From positions 496,001 through 560,000 of the forward strand of contig CAVOGA010000003.1 of NCBI GenBank assembly GCA_963695135.1: a stretch of DNA of 64,000 bases, in the 5' to 3' direction. Below the pieces are notes generated by a model. It was not told where the DNA came from and ran no database searches. It saw only the letters and a program-made list of their open reading frames with translations. This document shows, piece by piece, positions 26,965 through 36,162 of the stretch. The position numbers and the translations under genes were made by a program. Numbering within the stretch: position 1 is the stretch's first letter; each line of letters starts with the position of its first letter. Source of the stretch: Marinihelvus sp963695135 (GTDB lineage: Bacteria > Pseudomonadota > Gammaproteobacteria > Xanthomonadales > SZUA-36).

Positions 26965-27926
26965 AAGCGCTGCACTGCCGCTGCGGACAGGCGGTCTATT
27001 TCGATAATCACCAGTGCGCGGTCTGTGGACGCGCCCTGGCATTCGACCCGGGATCGCTGAGCATGGTGTCGGAGATCGAGCCCGGTGCAGGCCTGCCTAC
27101 CTGCGCCCAGCGCGACAGCGATATCCGCTGCAACTGGCTGTCCCCGCAGGGCGGACTGTGCCTGTCCTGTCGCAGCAGCAAAACCATCCCGGGTCTGTCC
27201 AAAATCGTGAACCGGGACCGCTGGCGCAAGCTGGAGCAGGCCAAGCGACGCCTGCTTTATGACCTGCTTCGTCATGGCCTGCCGGTGTCCCCGCAGCACC
27301 TGCGCTTTGTATTCAAGGAGGACCGCCGCAGTAATCCGGACGTGTCCGAGAATCACGTCGCCATCGGCCACCTGGACGGGGTGATCACCATCAATGCCGC
27401 GGAAGCGGACGAGGTCTACCGGGAAGAAATGCGCCAGCGCATGAATGAACCGGTGCGCACCCTGCTGGGACACTTTCGTCACGAATCCGGCCACTACTAC
27501 TTTGATGTGGTGCTGGATGAGTCGATGAAAAACGCGGCGCGGCAACTCTTCGGCGATGAACGAACCGATTACAATGCTGCGCTGCAGGCCTATTACGACA
27601 ATGGACCGATGGGGAACTGGCAGGATGAGCACATCACTGCCTACGCCTCAGCGCACCCCATGGAAGACTGGGCCGAGTGCTGGGCGCACTACCTGCACAT
27701 CCGCGCCGCGCTGGAGTCGGCAGACACCCAGGGGCTGCAGGAGATGGGTCCGGAGACGGACTGGCACCGGGGTTTTGTTTCCCTGGCGCTGGGGCTGAAC
27801 GAGGTGCTGCGCAGCCTGGGCCTGCCGGACGCGTACCCCTTCGTGATTACCCCGCCGATTGCCGCGAAGATCGAGTTTGTCCACACGGCCATAGAGCGCT
27901 TCAGGTCTCAACCGCACGAACCCTAG
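26961..27926 (+). CDS. Putative zinc-binding metallopeptidase (COG4307)
   Basis: 321 residues from GTG 26961, overlapping the alpha-E stop. An N-terminal zinc-ribbon-like part has CRC and CAVCGRAL, with more Cys pairs to about residue 75 (CNWL, CLSC). The catalytic motif HESGH at residues 174-178 is an HExxH zinc site, followed by the DWAECWAHYLHI stretch, a likely third-ligand region. Cytoplasmic. In many Anbu clusters the third partner is a transglutaminase-like protease; here it is this metallopeptidase. The gene overlaps the end of the Anbu gene by 26 bases on the opposite strand. Confidence 0.88.
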   Translation: MKALHCRCGQAVYFDNHQCAVCGRALAFDPGSLSMVSEIEPGAGLPTCAQRDSDIRCNWLSPQGGLCLSCRSSKTIPGLSKIVNRDRWRKLEQAKRRLLYDLLRHGLPVSPQHLRFVFKEDRRSNPDVSENHVAIGHLDGVITINAAEADEVYREEMRQRMNEPVRTLLGHFRHESGHYYFDVVLDESMKNAARQLFGDERTDYNAALQAYYDNGPMGNWQDEHITAYASAHPMEDWAECWAHYLHIRAALESADTQGLQEMGPETDWHRGFVSLALGLNEVLRSLGLPDAYPFVITPPIAAKIEFVHTAIERFRSQPHEP

Positions 27927-28656
27927 GCGGCGGCAGTTCGATGGCGGGCAGGCTGTCAAAGGCTTGCCGCAGGCTTTCAGCCCACGCCTGGCGAAGTTGC
28001 CTCAGGTAGGCATCGTCCTCCTGGAACACCATGTGCACCCAGGAGCCCGGCGAGCCGGCCCGGTAGAGCATCATCTCGATGGGCGGCCCGACGCTGGCAT
28101 TGCTGCGCATGGTTGAGTCCATCGATACCAGGCCACAGCGGGCTGCGGTTTCCAGGCTGGTTTGCGGGGTAAGGATACGGTCCAGAATCGGCTTGCCATA
28201 CTTCTGTTCACCGATCTGCACGAAAGGCGCGAGCCTGGTTGGAGAATAAAAGTTGCCCGCAGTATAGATATGAAACAGGGCGTGAGGGCTGCCGCCGATT
28301 TGCCCGCCAAAGATAAAATCCGCATCGGGCGTAAAGCCCGCCGGGCGCTCTTCTTCCGGATAACGCGCCTGCATTTCCCGGTTAATTCCGCCGACGTACA
28401 TGGCCGCATCGCGAATGCGCTCGATGGTGGCCAGGCTTTGTTCCGCTCCCTCGCGGATGTCCCGCTCAAGGCGGGCGATCACCGCCTGGGTCGTGGCCAG
28501 GTTGCCGGCGCTGAGCAGCGTAAAAAATCGCCCGGGCATATCGGCAAAAGGGTGCATCTTGCTGAACGTGCCCAGCTGATCAATACCCGCATTGGTTCGC
28601 GAGTCAGACACGAAGGCAAGTCCGTCATCAACAATGGTGGCGAGGCAGTAGGTCAT
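27901..28656 (-). CDS. Anbu-type proteasome-like peptidase (COG3484)
   Basis: 251 residues. MTYCLATIVDDGLAFVSDSR starts the Ntn-hydrolase fold; removal of Met exposes Thr 1, with Asp 17 in SDSRTNAG and Lys 32 in FSKMHPF standing where the proteasome has its catalytic Asp and Lys. Also present: GDxxxTQAV-like GNLATTQAVIARLERD and IFGGQIGGSPHALF. Anbu is an HslV-like ancestor of the proteasome that assembles into a helical particle without an ATPase; peptidase activity is weak in reported examples. Convergent with the ATP-grasp/alpha-E/metallopeptidase operon, with which it is functionally linked by conserved neighbourhood. Confidence 0.9.
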   Translation of the reverse strand: MTYCLATIVDDGLAFVSDSRTNAGIDQLGTFSKMHPFADMPGRFFTLLSAGNLATTQAVIARLERDIREGAEQSLATIERIRDAAMYVGGINREMQARYPEEERPAGFTPDADFIFGGQIGGSPHALFHIYTAGNFYSPTRLAPFVQIGEQKYGKPILDRILTPQTSLETAARCGLVSMDSTMRSNASVGPPIEMMLYRAGSPGSWVHMVFQEDDAYLRQLRQAWAESLRQAFDSLPAIELPPPRVRAVET

Positions 28657-28753
28657 GGGGGCAGCTTAAACCGGCAGGCGGACCAATGGAACGGGCATGG
28701 TGCGCCGGCCCGGCGGGCGCGGCGCTGCATGCCTTTGGTTCACTGCCTCAGCT

Positions 28754-31276
28754 TCAGGGGACAGGTCCCTCAAAGCCGTCCTTGAACATGAGCTCCGGCA
28801 GCACATCGTCATCCAGGTTGAGCACCGACACGTCGGCGGCGTTGAAGCCGTTATAACCCGGATCGCTGCTGCTGGCCGGAGCAGTCGTGATCGTGTAGGC
28901 CACGTCGCCGTCAACCACCAGGTCGTCGACACCGGTCACCGTGACCTGCTGGGGCTGATCCCAGTTACCTGCAGTGAATGCCAGGCTGGACACAGAGACT
29001 GTTCCTTCATCTGTATTCGTGCTGCTTAGGCCGATCACAACGTCAGCCGACGGTTCACTGTCCAGGACGACGCTGAAGGTTGCCGTGCCACCCGCTTCCG
29101 TGGTGTCACCGGAAATTGGCGATACGCTGATTCCGGCGGTGTCATCGTCCTCGTTCGTGACATCAACATCGTCGACAGCAATTCCGTTATACATGCTGTC
29201 CGAACTGCTCGCTGTCGTGACAATGGTGTAATCCTGGTCCCCGTCATCGATGTCGTCATCAACGCCGTCAACCGGGATAATGACCTCGACATCCCAGTTT
29301 TCAGCGGTAAAGACAATGTTCGGCTCAGGCGGGACGCCCTCACCAGGATCAGAACTGACAAGCCCGATGGTGACATCGCTGGTCGGCTTGCTCAGCAGGA
29401 CCAGGGAGAAGACTGTGGACCCACCGGCCTCGGTCGTGTTGCCCTTGGCCGGTGCAACAGTGACCCCCGCAGTATCGTCATCCTCGTTACTGACGCTGAC
29501 ATCATTCGGGTCAAGGCCGCTGTAGGTCTCATCAGCGCTGACCGCTGCCGCGGTAAACACCGTGTAGTCCTGGTCGCCATCCGCCACATCATCATCCACA
29601 CCGGTAACCGTGACCTGTTGGGCAACATTCCAGTTCTCCGGCGTGAAGGTCAGGGTACTGAGGCTGACCGTGCCCTCCTCCGTGTCCGAGCTGCTTAAGT
29701 TGGTGGAAACATCAGCAAGGGGCTCGCTATTGAGCACCACCGTAAAGCTGGCAGACCCGCCAGCCTCCGTGGTGTTACCGCTGATCGCGGAAACCGTGAA
29801 GCCGGCGGTGTCATCATCCACATTCCTGACACTCACGTCCTCAACAGCCAGGCCGCCGTAGTTGCCATCGGCACTGGTGATTCCGATCTGGATGGCGAAA
29901 TCCTGATCGCCATCATTGATGTCATCATCGACACCGGTGACCGTGATCTGCTGTGCACTGTTCCAGTTGCCCGCGTTGAAATCGAAGCTGGACGGACCGA
30001 CCGTGCCCTCCGCCGGATTTGTGCTGCTCAGGTTGACGGTAACTGTCCCGATCGGCTCCGAGTTCAGCGTGATCGTAAAGCTCGCCGTACCGCCCGCCTC
30101 CGTGGTGTCGCCGGAGATGGCCGAAACGCTGACACCGGCAGTGTCATTGTCCAGGTTGACCACGTTTACGGCGGATCCGGTCAGGCCAGTGTAGTTCCCG
30201 TCCGCGCTGCTCGCGGCCGCCAGGTTGATACTGTAGGGAATATCTCCGTCAACGACATCATCATTGATGCCGGTCACGGTAACCGTCTGGATTGAACTCC
30301 AGTTGCCGGGGGTGAACAGCAGGCTGCTGACATCGGGCGCACCCTCACCGGCATCGGAGCTGACCAGTCCGATCGTGACGTTGGCCGTGGGCTCGCTGCT
30401 CAGAACCACACCAAAGGTCGCCGTGCCACCGGCCTCCGAGGTGTTACCCGAGATGGCTGAAACCTGGATCCCCGCCTGGTCATCATCAATGTTGGTCATG
30501 GCAACGTCCGGCGGATTCAGGCCGTTGTAGTCCCCATCGCCACTCTGGGCCGCGCCGGTGACAATCGTGTAGACCTGGTTGCCATCATCCACATTGTCAT
30601 TGACCCCCGTCACGGTAATGACCTTGGGGGCGTTCCAGTCAACGTTGGTGAATTGCACGTTGCTTTGCACGACGCCTTCCCCCGGGTCGTTGCTGCTCAG
30701 GGGAATGGTGATACTGCTGGAAGGAGCGGTATTGAGAACCACGGAGAAGCTCGCCGTGCCGCCGGCCTCCGTGGTGATGTTGGAAATCGGGGTCACCGTG
30801 ATTCCGGGACCAGCCGACACCGTCGTGCTGTCCGAGTCCGTGGACAAGGTCGTATTCGTGATATTGGCCGGCAAGGTTACGCTGACCGTGTTGACCAGCT
30901 CACCGGAGAACGCGCCGCTGATCGTGCCATTGACTTGGAAAGTGATACGCCCACCCAGCGGAATGGTCACATTGCTGCTGATGTTGCCGGAACCGGCGCC
31001 GCTGGAACAAACTGCATCGCCACTGCCGCTGCAGGTCCAGCTGGCGCCCAGGAAGGCGGCCGGCTGTGTATTGGTGACCAGCGCATCCACGATGGTCAGG
31101 TCCGCGGGCCCGTTGTTGTCGAGGGTAATCGTGTAGCTGTTGGACAGACCCGCCTGCCGCGTGTTGCGGCCATCGGTGATGCTGACATCCAGCTCCAGCA
31201 TGGTAATCCAGCCGATATCCAGCATCAGGTGGTTGGTTAGCCGTTTCTCGTTAACGGTAGTCAGGAACGGCTCCAT
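28754..31276 (-). CDS. Six Calx-beta-like repeats with C-terminal FKDGFE tail (intact 3' part of a secreted protease gene)
   Basis: 840 residues from ATG 31276, but the true gene probably starts at 32616 (see neighbour). The first codons (MEPFLTTVNEKRL, LMLDIGW) are the end of a peptidase domain, not a start. Residues about 30-155 form a DUF11-like beta domain; six units of about 112 residues follow, each with (I/V)SGxTTEAGGxASFxVVL, then an Asp-rich VTGVDDDVxDGDQDY stretch, as in calcium-binding Calx-beta domains. The chain ends PELMFKDGFEGPVP, a tail shared with the protein at 41604. Likely exported, but without its own signal peptide because the 5' part is broken. Confidence 0.85.
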   Translation of the reverse strand: MEPFLTTVNEKRLTNHLMLDIGWITMLELDVSITDGRNTRQAGLSNSYTITLDNNGPADLTIVDALVTNTQPAAFLGASWTCSGSGDAVCSSGAGSGNISSNVTIPLGGRITFQVNGTISGAFSGELVNTVSVTLPANITNTTLSTDSDSTTVSAGPGITVTPISNITTEAGGTASFSVVLNTAPSSSITIPLSSNDPGEGVVQSNVQFTNVDWNAPKVITVTGVNDNVDDGNQVYTIVTGAAQSGDGDYNGLNPPDVAMTNIDDDQAGIQVSAISGNTSEAGGTATFGVVLSSEPTANVTIGLVSSDAGEGAPDVSSLLFTPGNWSSIQTVTVTGINDDVVDGDIPYSINLAAASSADGNYTGLTGSAVNVVNLDNDTAGVSVSAISGDTTEAGGTASFTITLNSEPIGTVTVNLSSTNPAEGTVGPSSFDFNAGNWNSAQQITVTGVDDDINDGDQDFAIQIGITSADGNYGGLAVEDVSVRNVDDDTAGFTVSAISGNTTEAGGSASFTVVLNSEPLADVSTNLSSSDTEEGTVSLSTLTFTPENWNVAQQVTVTGVDDDVADGDQDYTVFTAAAVSADETYSGLDPNDVSVSNEDDDTAGVTVAPAKGNTTEAGGSTVFSLVLLSKPTSDVTIGLVSSDPGEGVPPEPNIVFTAENWDVEVIIPVDGVDDDIDDGDQDYTIVTTASSSDSMYNGIAVDDVDVTNEDDDTAGISVSPISGDTTEAGGTATFSVVLDSEPSADVVIGLSSTNTDEGTVSVSSLAFTAGNWDQPQQVTVTGVDDLVVDGDVAYTITTAPASSSDPGYNGFNAADVSVLNLDDDVLPELMFKDGFEGPVP

Positions 31277-32616
31277 GATCTCGTTGGGCGACAGGGTCGT
31301 ATCGAAATGACTGACCGAGGACCCGCCCGCGAACGGGATGGTGCGTACATCTGCACGCGACCGGACTGGCGGTTGCCTGCCCGTGCTTCAGGACGCAGGT
31401 CGACATTGGCCGACCTCAGGTCCGTCCCAGGTCAGTCCGTTTACGGACAGGGCCGACGACGCGTCGCTGTGCGTCATCCGAGGTGACGGCCAACGACTCG
31501 CTTCAGCTGTCGCTGTCGAGAAATTGCGGCGTAGTGGTCAGGGAAGCCATTGAACAATGCGCCCGAATTGCCGTCTGCAAAAGTCAAAGAAACCAACGAC
31601 CATGACCGATTTCGTGGATCACGGTGTTGTAGAAGGACAGCCCGGACGTGCGGCAACGAGTGGTGATCTCGTAGGACCAGCCGTCGGAGAACTCGCGAGG
31701 CAGCCGGGATGTAGCCGCATGGTCCGACGTTGAAATTCGCCGCGGATATCAGGATGTCCGCCGTTCAGAATCAGAAACCGCCGAGCGAGCTTGACCAGCG
31801 CAGCCGGATACCAGGTGCCTGGGTTCGAACACCGGGGAATTCGGGAAATTACGCTGAACCGTCGTTGGACCAGCGGAGCCAAGCGTGGCGCTGCAGCGGC
31901 ATCACAGAACAAATCCGGGTCATCTGGGCCTCGACAACGATGGTCACATGACTGACCAGCATGGCCGCCCACTCGTCCGCGGCCGCCTGGAAGGCGTGTC
32001 AGCCGTTGCTCACCCAGGGTCGTTCCGGGTTACCCGTCACCGGCGTGACCGGCGTCGGATCGTTGAAGCCCTCGCCGGGCTGGTTCACGTTCTGCACGAC
32101 GACGGTCGCGGCCAATGCCGCAGGACTGACCGCCAAGCCGGCATAATCAGAGCCGTCAGCAAAGCAGCTTATGCGATCAGGGACGGTTTAGCGCTGCTCA
32201 TCGTTAGCGCCCTTGCCTGCGAAGCCGGCTATCAGAACCGACGTTCTCAGCCGCGGGTGAAGCGGGGCGGTGACAGGTCACCAATTTCGCCATCGACAAC
32301 CTCGACACGGAGTTCGGTCATAAACCGATTGCCAAGCTCGACTGCTCACGGTCCCATCCGGGCTGAACGACCTGGGGAAGCCTGGTTCAGGTGCCTGGGC
32401 AGGATCGACCGGCGGTAACATCTGGCGGGCGATCGTCTGCCTGGCGGCGGCTCTGTCAGCTCGCCAGTTTGCGGGATCAATATAGGCCATGACCCCGCCG
32501 GACGACGAAGTCGCCGCAGCCGGTTCGGCGGGCTGATCACTGCATCCGGACGCGACGGCGTGGCCGGTGGCCAGAGTCAGAAACGCTCCGGCAAAAAGCT
32601 TGGTGATGGTGGTCAT
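31277..32616 (-). pseudogene. Frameshift-shattered 5' part of a secreted zinc metallopeptidase
   Basis: ATG 32616 (AGGGA upstream) opens a signal peptide MTTITKLFAGAFLTLATGHA, then a linker with YIDPANWRADRAAARQTIA. From about 32345 the peptide continues only by switching frames: ELGNRFMTELRVEVVDGEIG, NVNQPGEGFNDPTPVTPVTG, QAAADEWAAMLVSHVTIVV, ATLGSAGPTTVQRNF, GTWYPAALVKL, TVIHEIGHG, SGALFNGFPDHYA, VNGLTWDG, GRVQMYAP, SHFDTTLSPNEIMEPF. HEIGH (31602-31616) is the zinc site. I count at least eight frameshifts within about 1 kb, and internal stops. Fused with 28754-31276 it would be one secreted protease of about 1280 residues. Real decay or local sequencing errors are both possible. Confidence 0.75.
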
Positions 32617-32756
32617 GGCTAACGTCCCTGTTTGATTTTTTGCTGCGCCCCGTTCGCGTGCCCGTTATCTTAGCTGTTAATGAACAGCTGTTTCATCAGT
32701 ATGTTTTTACGGGTCAATAGCCCGGCTGACCGTGACCGGGAAACGGCGGCACGCCA

Positions 32757-33959
32757 ATGGCAATAAATCTCGCGATAATGAGCGCCGTCCTGGTCGTGGC
32801 GCTCCTGTTGTGGTCAAAGCGGGTGCGCAACACGATCAGCTGGCGCGCCATGACCACACCGCTGGCCTCGATTATCGGCAGCGGTTTCCTGGTGCTGGGG
32901 CCGATCCTGGATTCCGAGTATGGTCGTTATGCCCCGCTGGTCATGGCCGCCCTTTGCCTCGGTGCCTACCTGTTTGGCGCAGCCATTCGATACAACATGC
33001 GCCATCTCGATATTCCGGGCGGGTCCTCTGATCGTTTCTCACTGGTACTGGACAGCGCCGCCAGCTGGTCGCTGGGGTTCGCCTACATAATATCTGTCGC
33101 CTACTACCTGAACCTTCTCGGCGCCTTCGGGGTAAGCCTGACCCCGGTCAACAATCCGGAAAGCGCGCGGATTCTGACCTCCGCCGTGTTCGTCATTATT
33201 CTTTTTGTCGGCTGGTCAAAAGGCTTCAAGTCACTGGAAAGTATGGAGTATTTCTCCGTCACCACGAAGCTGGCGATCATTGCGGGCCTGTTGCTTGGAC
33301 TGGGGCTCTATTTCGCGCAAAAGGCCCAGGCCGGCGCCCTGATCTTCAACCCGATGGCACAAACGGGTTGGGGGGCGGTGACACTGGCGTTTGGACTTAT
33401 CGTCACCGTGCAGGGCTTTGAAACCTCGCGCTACCTGCGGGATGAGTACGACGAGAAAACGCTGATCAGGTCCATGAAGGGCGCGCAGTGGCTGTCGAGC
33501 CTGATCTACATGGTGTACATCATTCTCATGGTCTACGTGTTTGAACGCGGAGAACTCGAACTCAAAGAAACGGCGATCGTCGACATGATGCTGGTCGTGG
33601 CGCCCATCCTGCCGGTGCTGCTCGTGGCTGCAGCGCTGGCGGCCCAGTTCAGCGCGGCGGTGGCGGACACCAGCGGCTGTGGCGGACTGGTGGCGAAATT
33701 GACGGCGCACCGCGTATCGCCCCGGTTGGCTTACCTGGTTCTGACCCTGCTGGGCCTGGGGCTGACCTGGTTCGCGAACGTGTTCCAGATCATCAGCTAC
33801 GCCTCCCGCGCTTTTGCCCTGTACTACACCCTGCAGGCTTGCCTCGCGGCACGGACAGCCTTGAGAAATGACGACCGCTTGACCGCCGCGGGCTTCGGAT
33901 TGCTGGCCGTGCTCGGTCTGTTGATCATCCTGTTTGGACAATCGGTCGAGTCCCACTAG
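32757..33959 (+). CDS. Uncharacterised polytopic membrane protein, APC-superfamily-like
   Basis: 400 residues, about eleven hydrophobic helices. The first helical part (LASIIGSGFLVLGPILDSEY) recalls the G-S-G unwound helix of APC transporters, and FSVTTKLAIIAGLLLGLGLY and GLIVTVQGFETSRYL are further transporter-like segments. I cannot assign a family or substrate. No close partner: it is divergent from the broken protease gene and convergent with the DCC-family gene. Confidence 0.65.
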   Translation: MAINLAIMSAVLVVALLLWSKRVRNTISWRAMTTPLASIIGSGFLVLGPILDSEYGRYAPLVMAALCLGAYLFGAAIRYNMRHLDIPGGSSDRFSLVLDSAASWSLGFAYIISVAYYLNLLGAFGVSLTPVNNPESARILTSAVFVIILFVGWSKGFKSLESMEYFSVTTKLAIIAGLLLGLGLYFAQKAQAGALIFNPMAQTGWGAVTLAFGLIVTVQGFETSRYLRDEYDEKTLIRSMKGAQWLSSLIYMVYIILMVYVFERGELELKETAIVDMMLVVAPILPVLLVAAALAAQFSAAVADTSGCGGLVAKLTAHRVSPRLAYLVLTLLGLGLTWFANVFQIISYASRAFALYYTLQACLAARTALRNDDRLTAAGFGLLAVLGLLIILFGQSVESH

Positions 33960-34012
33960 CCCGCATTTCAGTCGCATGGCGTGGCGGCAACGCCCGATTC
34001 ACCGGTGATTGC

Positions 34013-34399
34013 TCAGGTCGACACCCCTCCGGCCCAACGCTGAAGTCGGGGCCGAAGGCGCAAAAACTGCAGGTAGAGCATTTCCAGCAAATTCTGCAGC
34101 GGCTGCCACCGGACCGCGAGGCCCAGCGGGCGAAGCACTGGAATGGCGCGCCACATGGCGGCGAAAGCCGCCGCACCGGAAACCAGGTCGCCGTTCCGTT
34201 CACGGGCATGAAAGCGTTTCAGCAAGGTTTCCGGATCCAGCGGACAGCCTTCCGAGGTTGTCACATCCACAAACTCGATGGCGTGGCGCTGGTCCAGGCG
34301 ACGCATCAAACGGATTTCACGAATACACAGCGGGCAGGCACCGTCGTACCAGACCGTCACCTCGGGGCAGCGTGTTTTACTTGCAGGTTCAGTGTTCAC
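34013..34399 (-). CDS. DCC-family thiol-disulfide oxidoreductase-like protein (DUF393)
   Basis: 128 residues from GTG 34399 (a longer frame reaches 34498 but overlaps the VIT gene region). VTVWYDGACPLCIREIRLMR is the DCC signature with the CxxC pair; later FVDVTTSEGCPLDPETLLKR and a helical C-terminus with LRPLGLAVRW and LEMLYLQFLRLRPR. The family is predicted to be thioredoxin-fold redox proteins. Cytoplasmic; divergent from the VIT-family gene. The start is not well defined since the Shine-Dalgarno is weak. Confidence 0.8.
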   Translation of the reverse strand: MNTEPASKTRCPEVTVWYDGACPLCIREIRLMRRLDQRHAIEFVDVTTSEGCPLDPETLLKRFHARERNGDLVSGAAAFAAMWRAIPVLRPLGLAVRWQPLQNLLEMLYLQFLRLRPRLQRWAGGVST

Positions 34400-34561
34400 A
34401 TGCCCAAGATATGCCTGAAAACGTGAAGCGCGGGTATTGTTCTCGTGAATTCCTGCTCCCGGGCGACCCGTTCGCTGCTGCCGGCAGATTTCCGGCACGT
34501 TATGGGCAATGCAGCAATGCAGTCACGGTATGATGGTTGCAATCGAGGCAGACCGGTTGAC

Positions 34562-35251
34562 ATGAAACATACAGAAGCCCACAAATCGCACCGCATCGGG
34601 TGGCTGAGAGCCGCTGTGCTGGGCGCTAACGACGGGATCGTTTCGACCGCCAGCCTGGTCCTGGGCGTGGCGGCGGCCGGCGCGGATTCCAGGGGCATCC
34701 TGGTCGCCGGCGTCGCCGGCCTGGTGGCCGGCGCCATGTCCATGGCCGCGGGTGAGTATGTCTCCGTGAGTTCCCAGGCGGATACCGAACAAGCCGATCT
34801 GGATCGCGAGCGGAAAGAGCTCGCCACGAGCCCGGCCCACGAGCACGCGGAGCTCACCGAAATTTATGTGCAGCGCGGGCTGGACAGGGAGCTGGCGTCC
34901 AGCGTGGCCACCCAGCTCACCGAACATGACGCGTTGGGCGCCCATGCCCGCGACGAACTGGGCATCTCCGAGACCATGAAAGCACGTCCCGTGCAGGCCG
35001 CCCTGGCATCAGCCGCCACCTTCGCGGTGGGCGCGGTGCTGCCGCTGCTGATGGTATTACTGTTCCCGGCGCCCATCCTGATATGGACGGTTTCTATCAG
35101 CTCGCTGTTTTTCCTGGCGCTGCTGGGCGCCGTGGCCGCCCGGACGGGCGGCGCCCCCGTGCTGATCGCAACTGCACGCGTCACCTTCTGGGGGGCCTTC
35201 GCCATGGGCCTTACGGCGGCCATCGGGTCGCTCTTCGGCGTCGCCGCTTGA
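34562..35251 (+). CDS. VIT1/CCC1-family iron/manganese transporter
   Basis: 229 residues from ATG 34562 (MKHTEAHKSHRIGWLRAAVL); an earlier frame to 34445 lacks family sequence. VIT hallmarks: LGANDGIVSTASLVLGVAAA, GLVAGAMSMAAGEYVSVSSQ, a cytosolic helical metal-binding region with EHAELTEIYVQRGLDRELA and HDALGAHARDELG, then three membrane helices. VIT proteins move Fe(II) or Mn(II) out of the cytoplasm. Stands alone. Confidence 0.9.
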   Translation: MKHTEAHKSHRIGWLRAAVLGANDGIVSTASLVLGVAAAGADSRGILVAGVAGLVAGAMSMAAGEYVSVSSQADTEQADLDRERKELATSPAHEHAELTEIYVQRGLDRELASSVATQLTEHDALGAHARDELGISETMKARPVQAALASAATFAVGAVLPLLMVLLFPAPILIWTVSISSLFFLALLGAVAARTGGAPVLIATARVTFWGAFAMGLTAAIGSLFGVAA

Positions 35252-35296
35252 TGACCGAAGAGTCACCCTGGGCTTACTCCGGAGCGTATCCCTGAC

Positions 35297-36130
35297 TCAG
35301 GTTCGCAGGGGCAGTGTCACCTGAAAGGACGCCGCAGGAAGGGTTAATTCAGCAATTCGCTCGCAGAGTGCCGGGGACAAACCCCGGCGATACGCGTCCA
35401 GGACAGAAAGGTCCAGGCCCTCCCGGACCTTACGCGCCTCCACCACCGGCAGTGGCGCAAAGACCGTTTCAGGAACATCGAGTCGCAGGTGCTGAAAAAT
35501 CGCCTCCCGTTGTGCATCGAAATCAAGCAGCAGCTGTTCCAGCTGAAAGATTTTGAGATTCCCGCTGCCCTGATCCAGGGTGGTTTGCAGATTTTCATGA
35601 ACCTGATTGTAAAGGCGGGAAAAAACGCCCAGATCAATCACATCCTGGTCCATTGACACCATGACACCCGGCGTAACCGGCGTTCCCCGGCGGTTTGACT
35701 GGCGTTGAAACTGCGACCAGAAAACTGCACGCGGGTCACGGACCACGGCAAATATCGGAACATTCAGCTTGCCCGCCAGGGCAGGCAAGCGGCTGGTGTA
35801 ACCCGGATACTTGTCAAAGGTCAGGCGAGGTTTCGGCTCGACACAGGATTCGGCCACCAGCACCTCGTAGGCCTCCCGGAAAGTTCTTTGCCTTCCCATC
35901 CGATCAATGGTGCGGTCGTCGATTTTCCAGTGGGTACGCAAATGCTGCTTTACGACATCCGGCAATTCGTGGATTTTTGCCGGCTCATCAACCGCCAGAA
36001 TGCCGCATTCAAAGCGTCCGTCAATGTCCGGGTGAGCGCGAACCAGGCGCGAGAACAGGGTCGTTCCGCCCTGCGCGTGACCACAAATCACGCAGGCCAG
36101 CTTCTCATCAATTCTGTCGTAAACATTCAT
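35297..36130 (-). CDS. Sulfotransferase-family protein
   Basis: 277 residues. The PAPS 5'-phosphosulfate loop reads ICGHAQGGTTLFSRLVRAHP near residues 14-34; the 3'-phosphate site is FAVVRDPRAVFWSQFQRQS near residues 128-146, followed by VFSRLYNQVHENLQ and a lid region. Such enzymes sulfate sugars, lipids or exopolysaccharide; the acceptor is not apparent. No signal peptide or membrane helix. It is co-directional with the DUF2231-cytochrome gene upstream, 33 bases away, but no functional link is evident. Confidence 0.85.
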   Translation of the reverse strand: MNVYDRIDEKLACVICGHAQGGTTLFSRLVRAHPDIDGRFECGILAVDEPAKIHELPDVVKQHLRTHWKIDDRTIDRMGRQRTFREAYEVLVAESCVEPKPRLTFDKYPGYTSRLPALAGKLNVPIFAVVRDPRAVFWSQFQRQSNRRGTPVTPGVMVSMDQDVIDLGVFSRLYNQVHENLQTTLDQGSGNLKIFQLEQLLLDFDAQREAIFQHLRLDVPETVFAPLPVVEARKVREGLDLSVLDAYRRGLSPALCERIAELTLPAASFQVTLPLRT

Positions 36131-36162
36131 TCAACGATGGAAAATCGAAACGACCCAGGCCG

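Noticed and set aside
31885..32418. A 177-residue plus-strand frame in the broken protease region
   Set aside because: Minus-strand reading of the same DNA gives many recognisable protease segments, so the plus-strand frame is a by-product.
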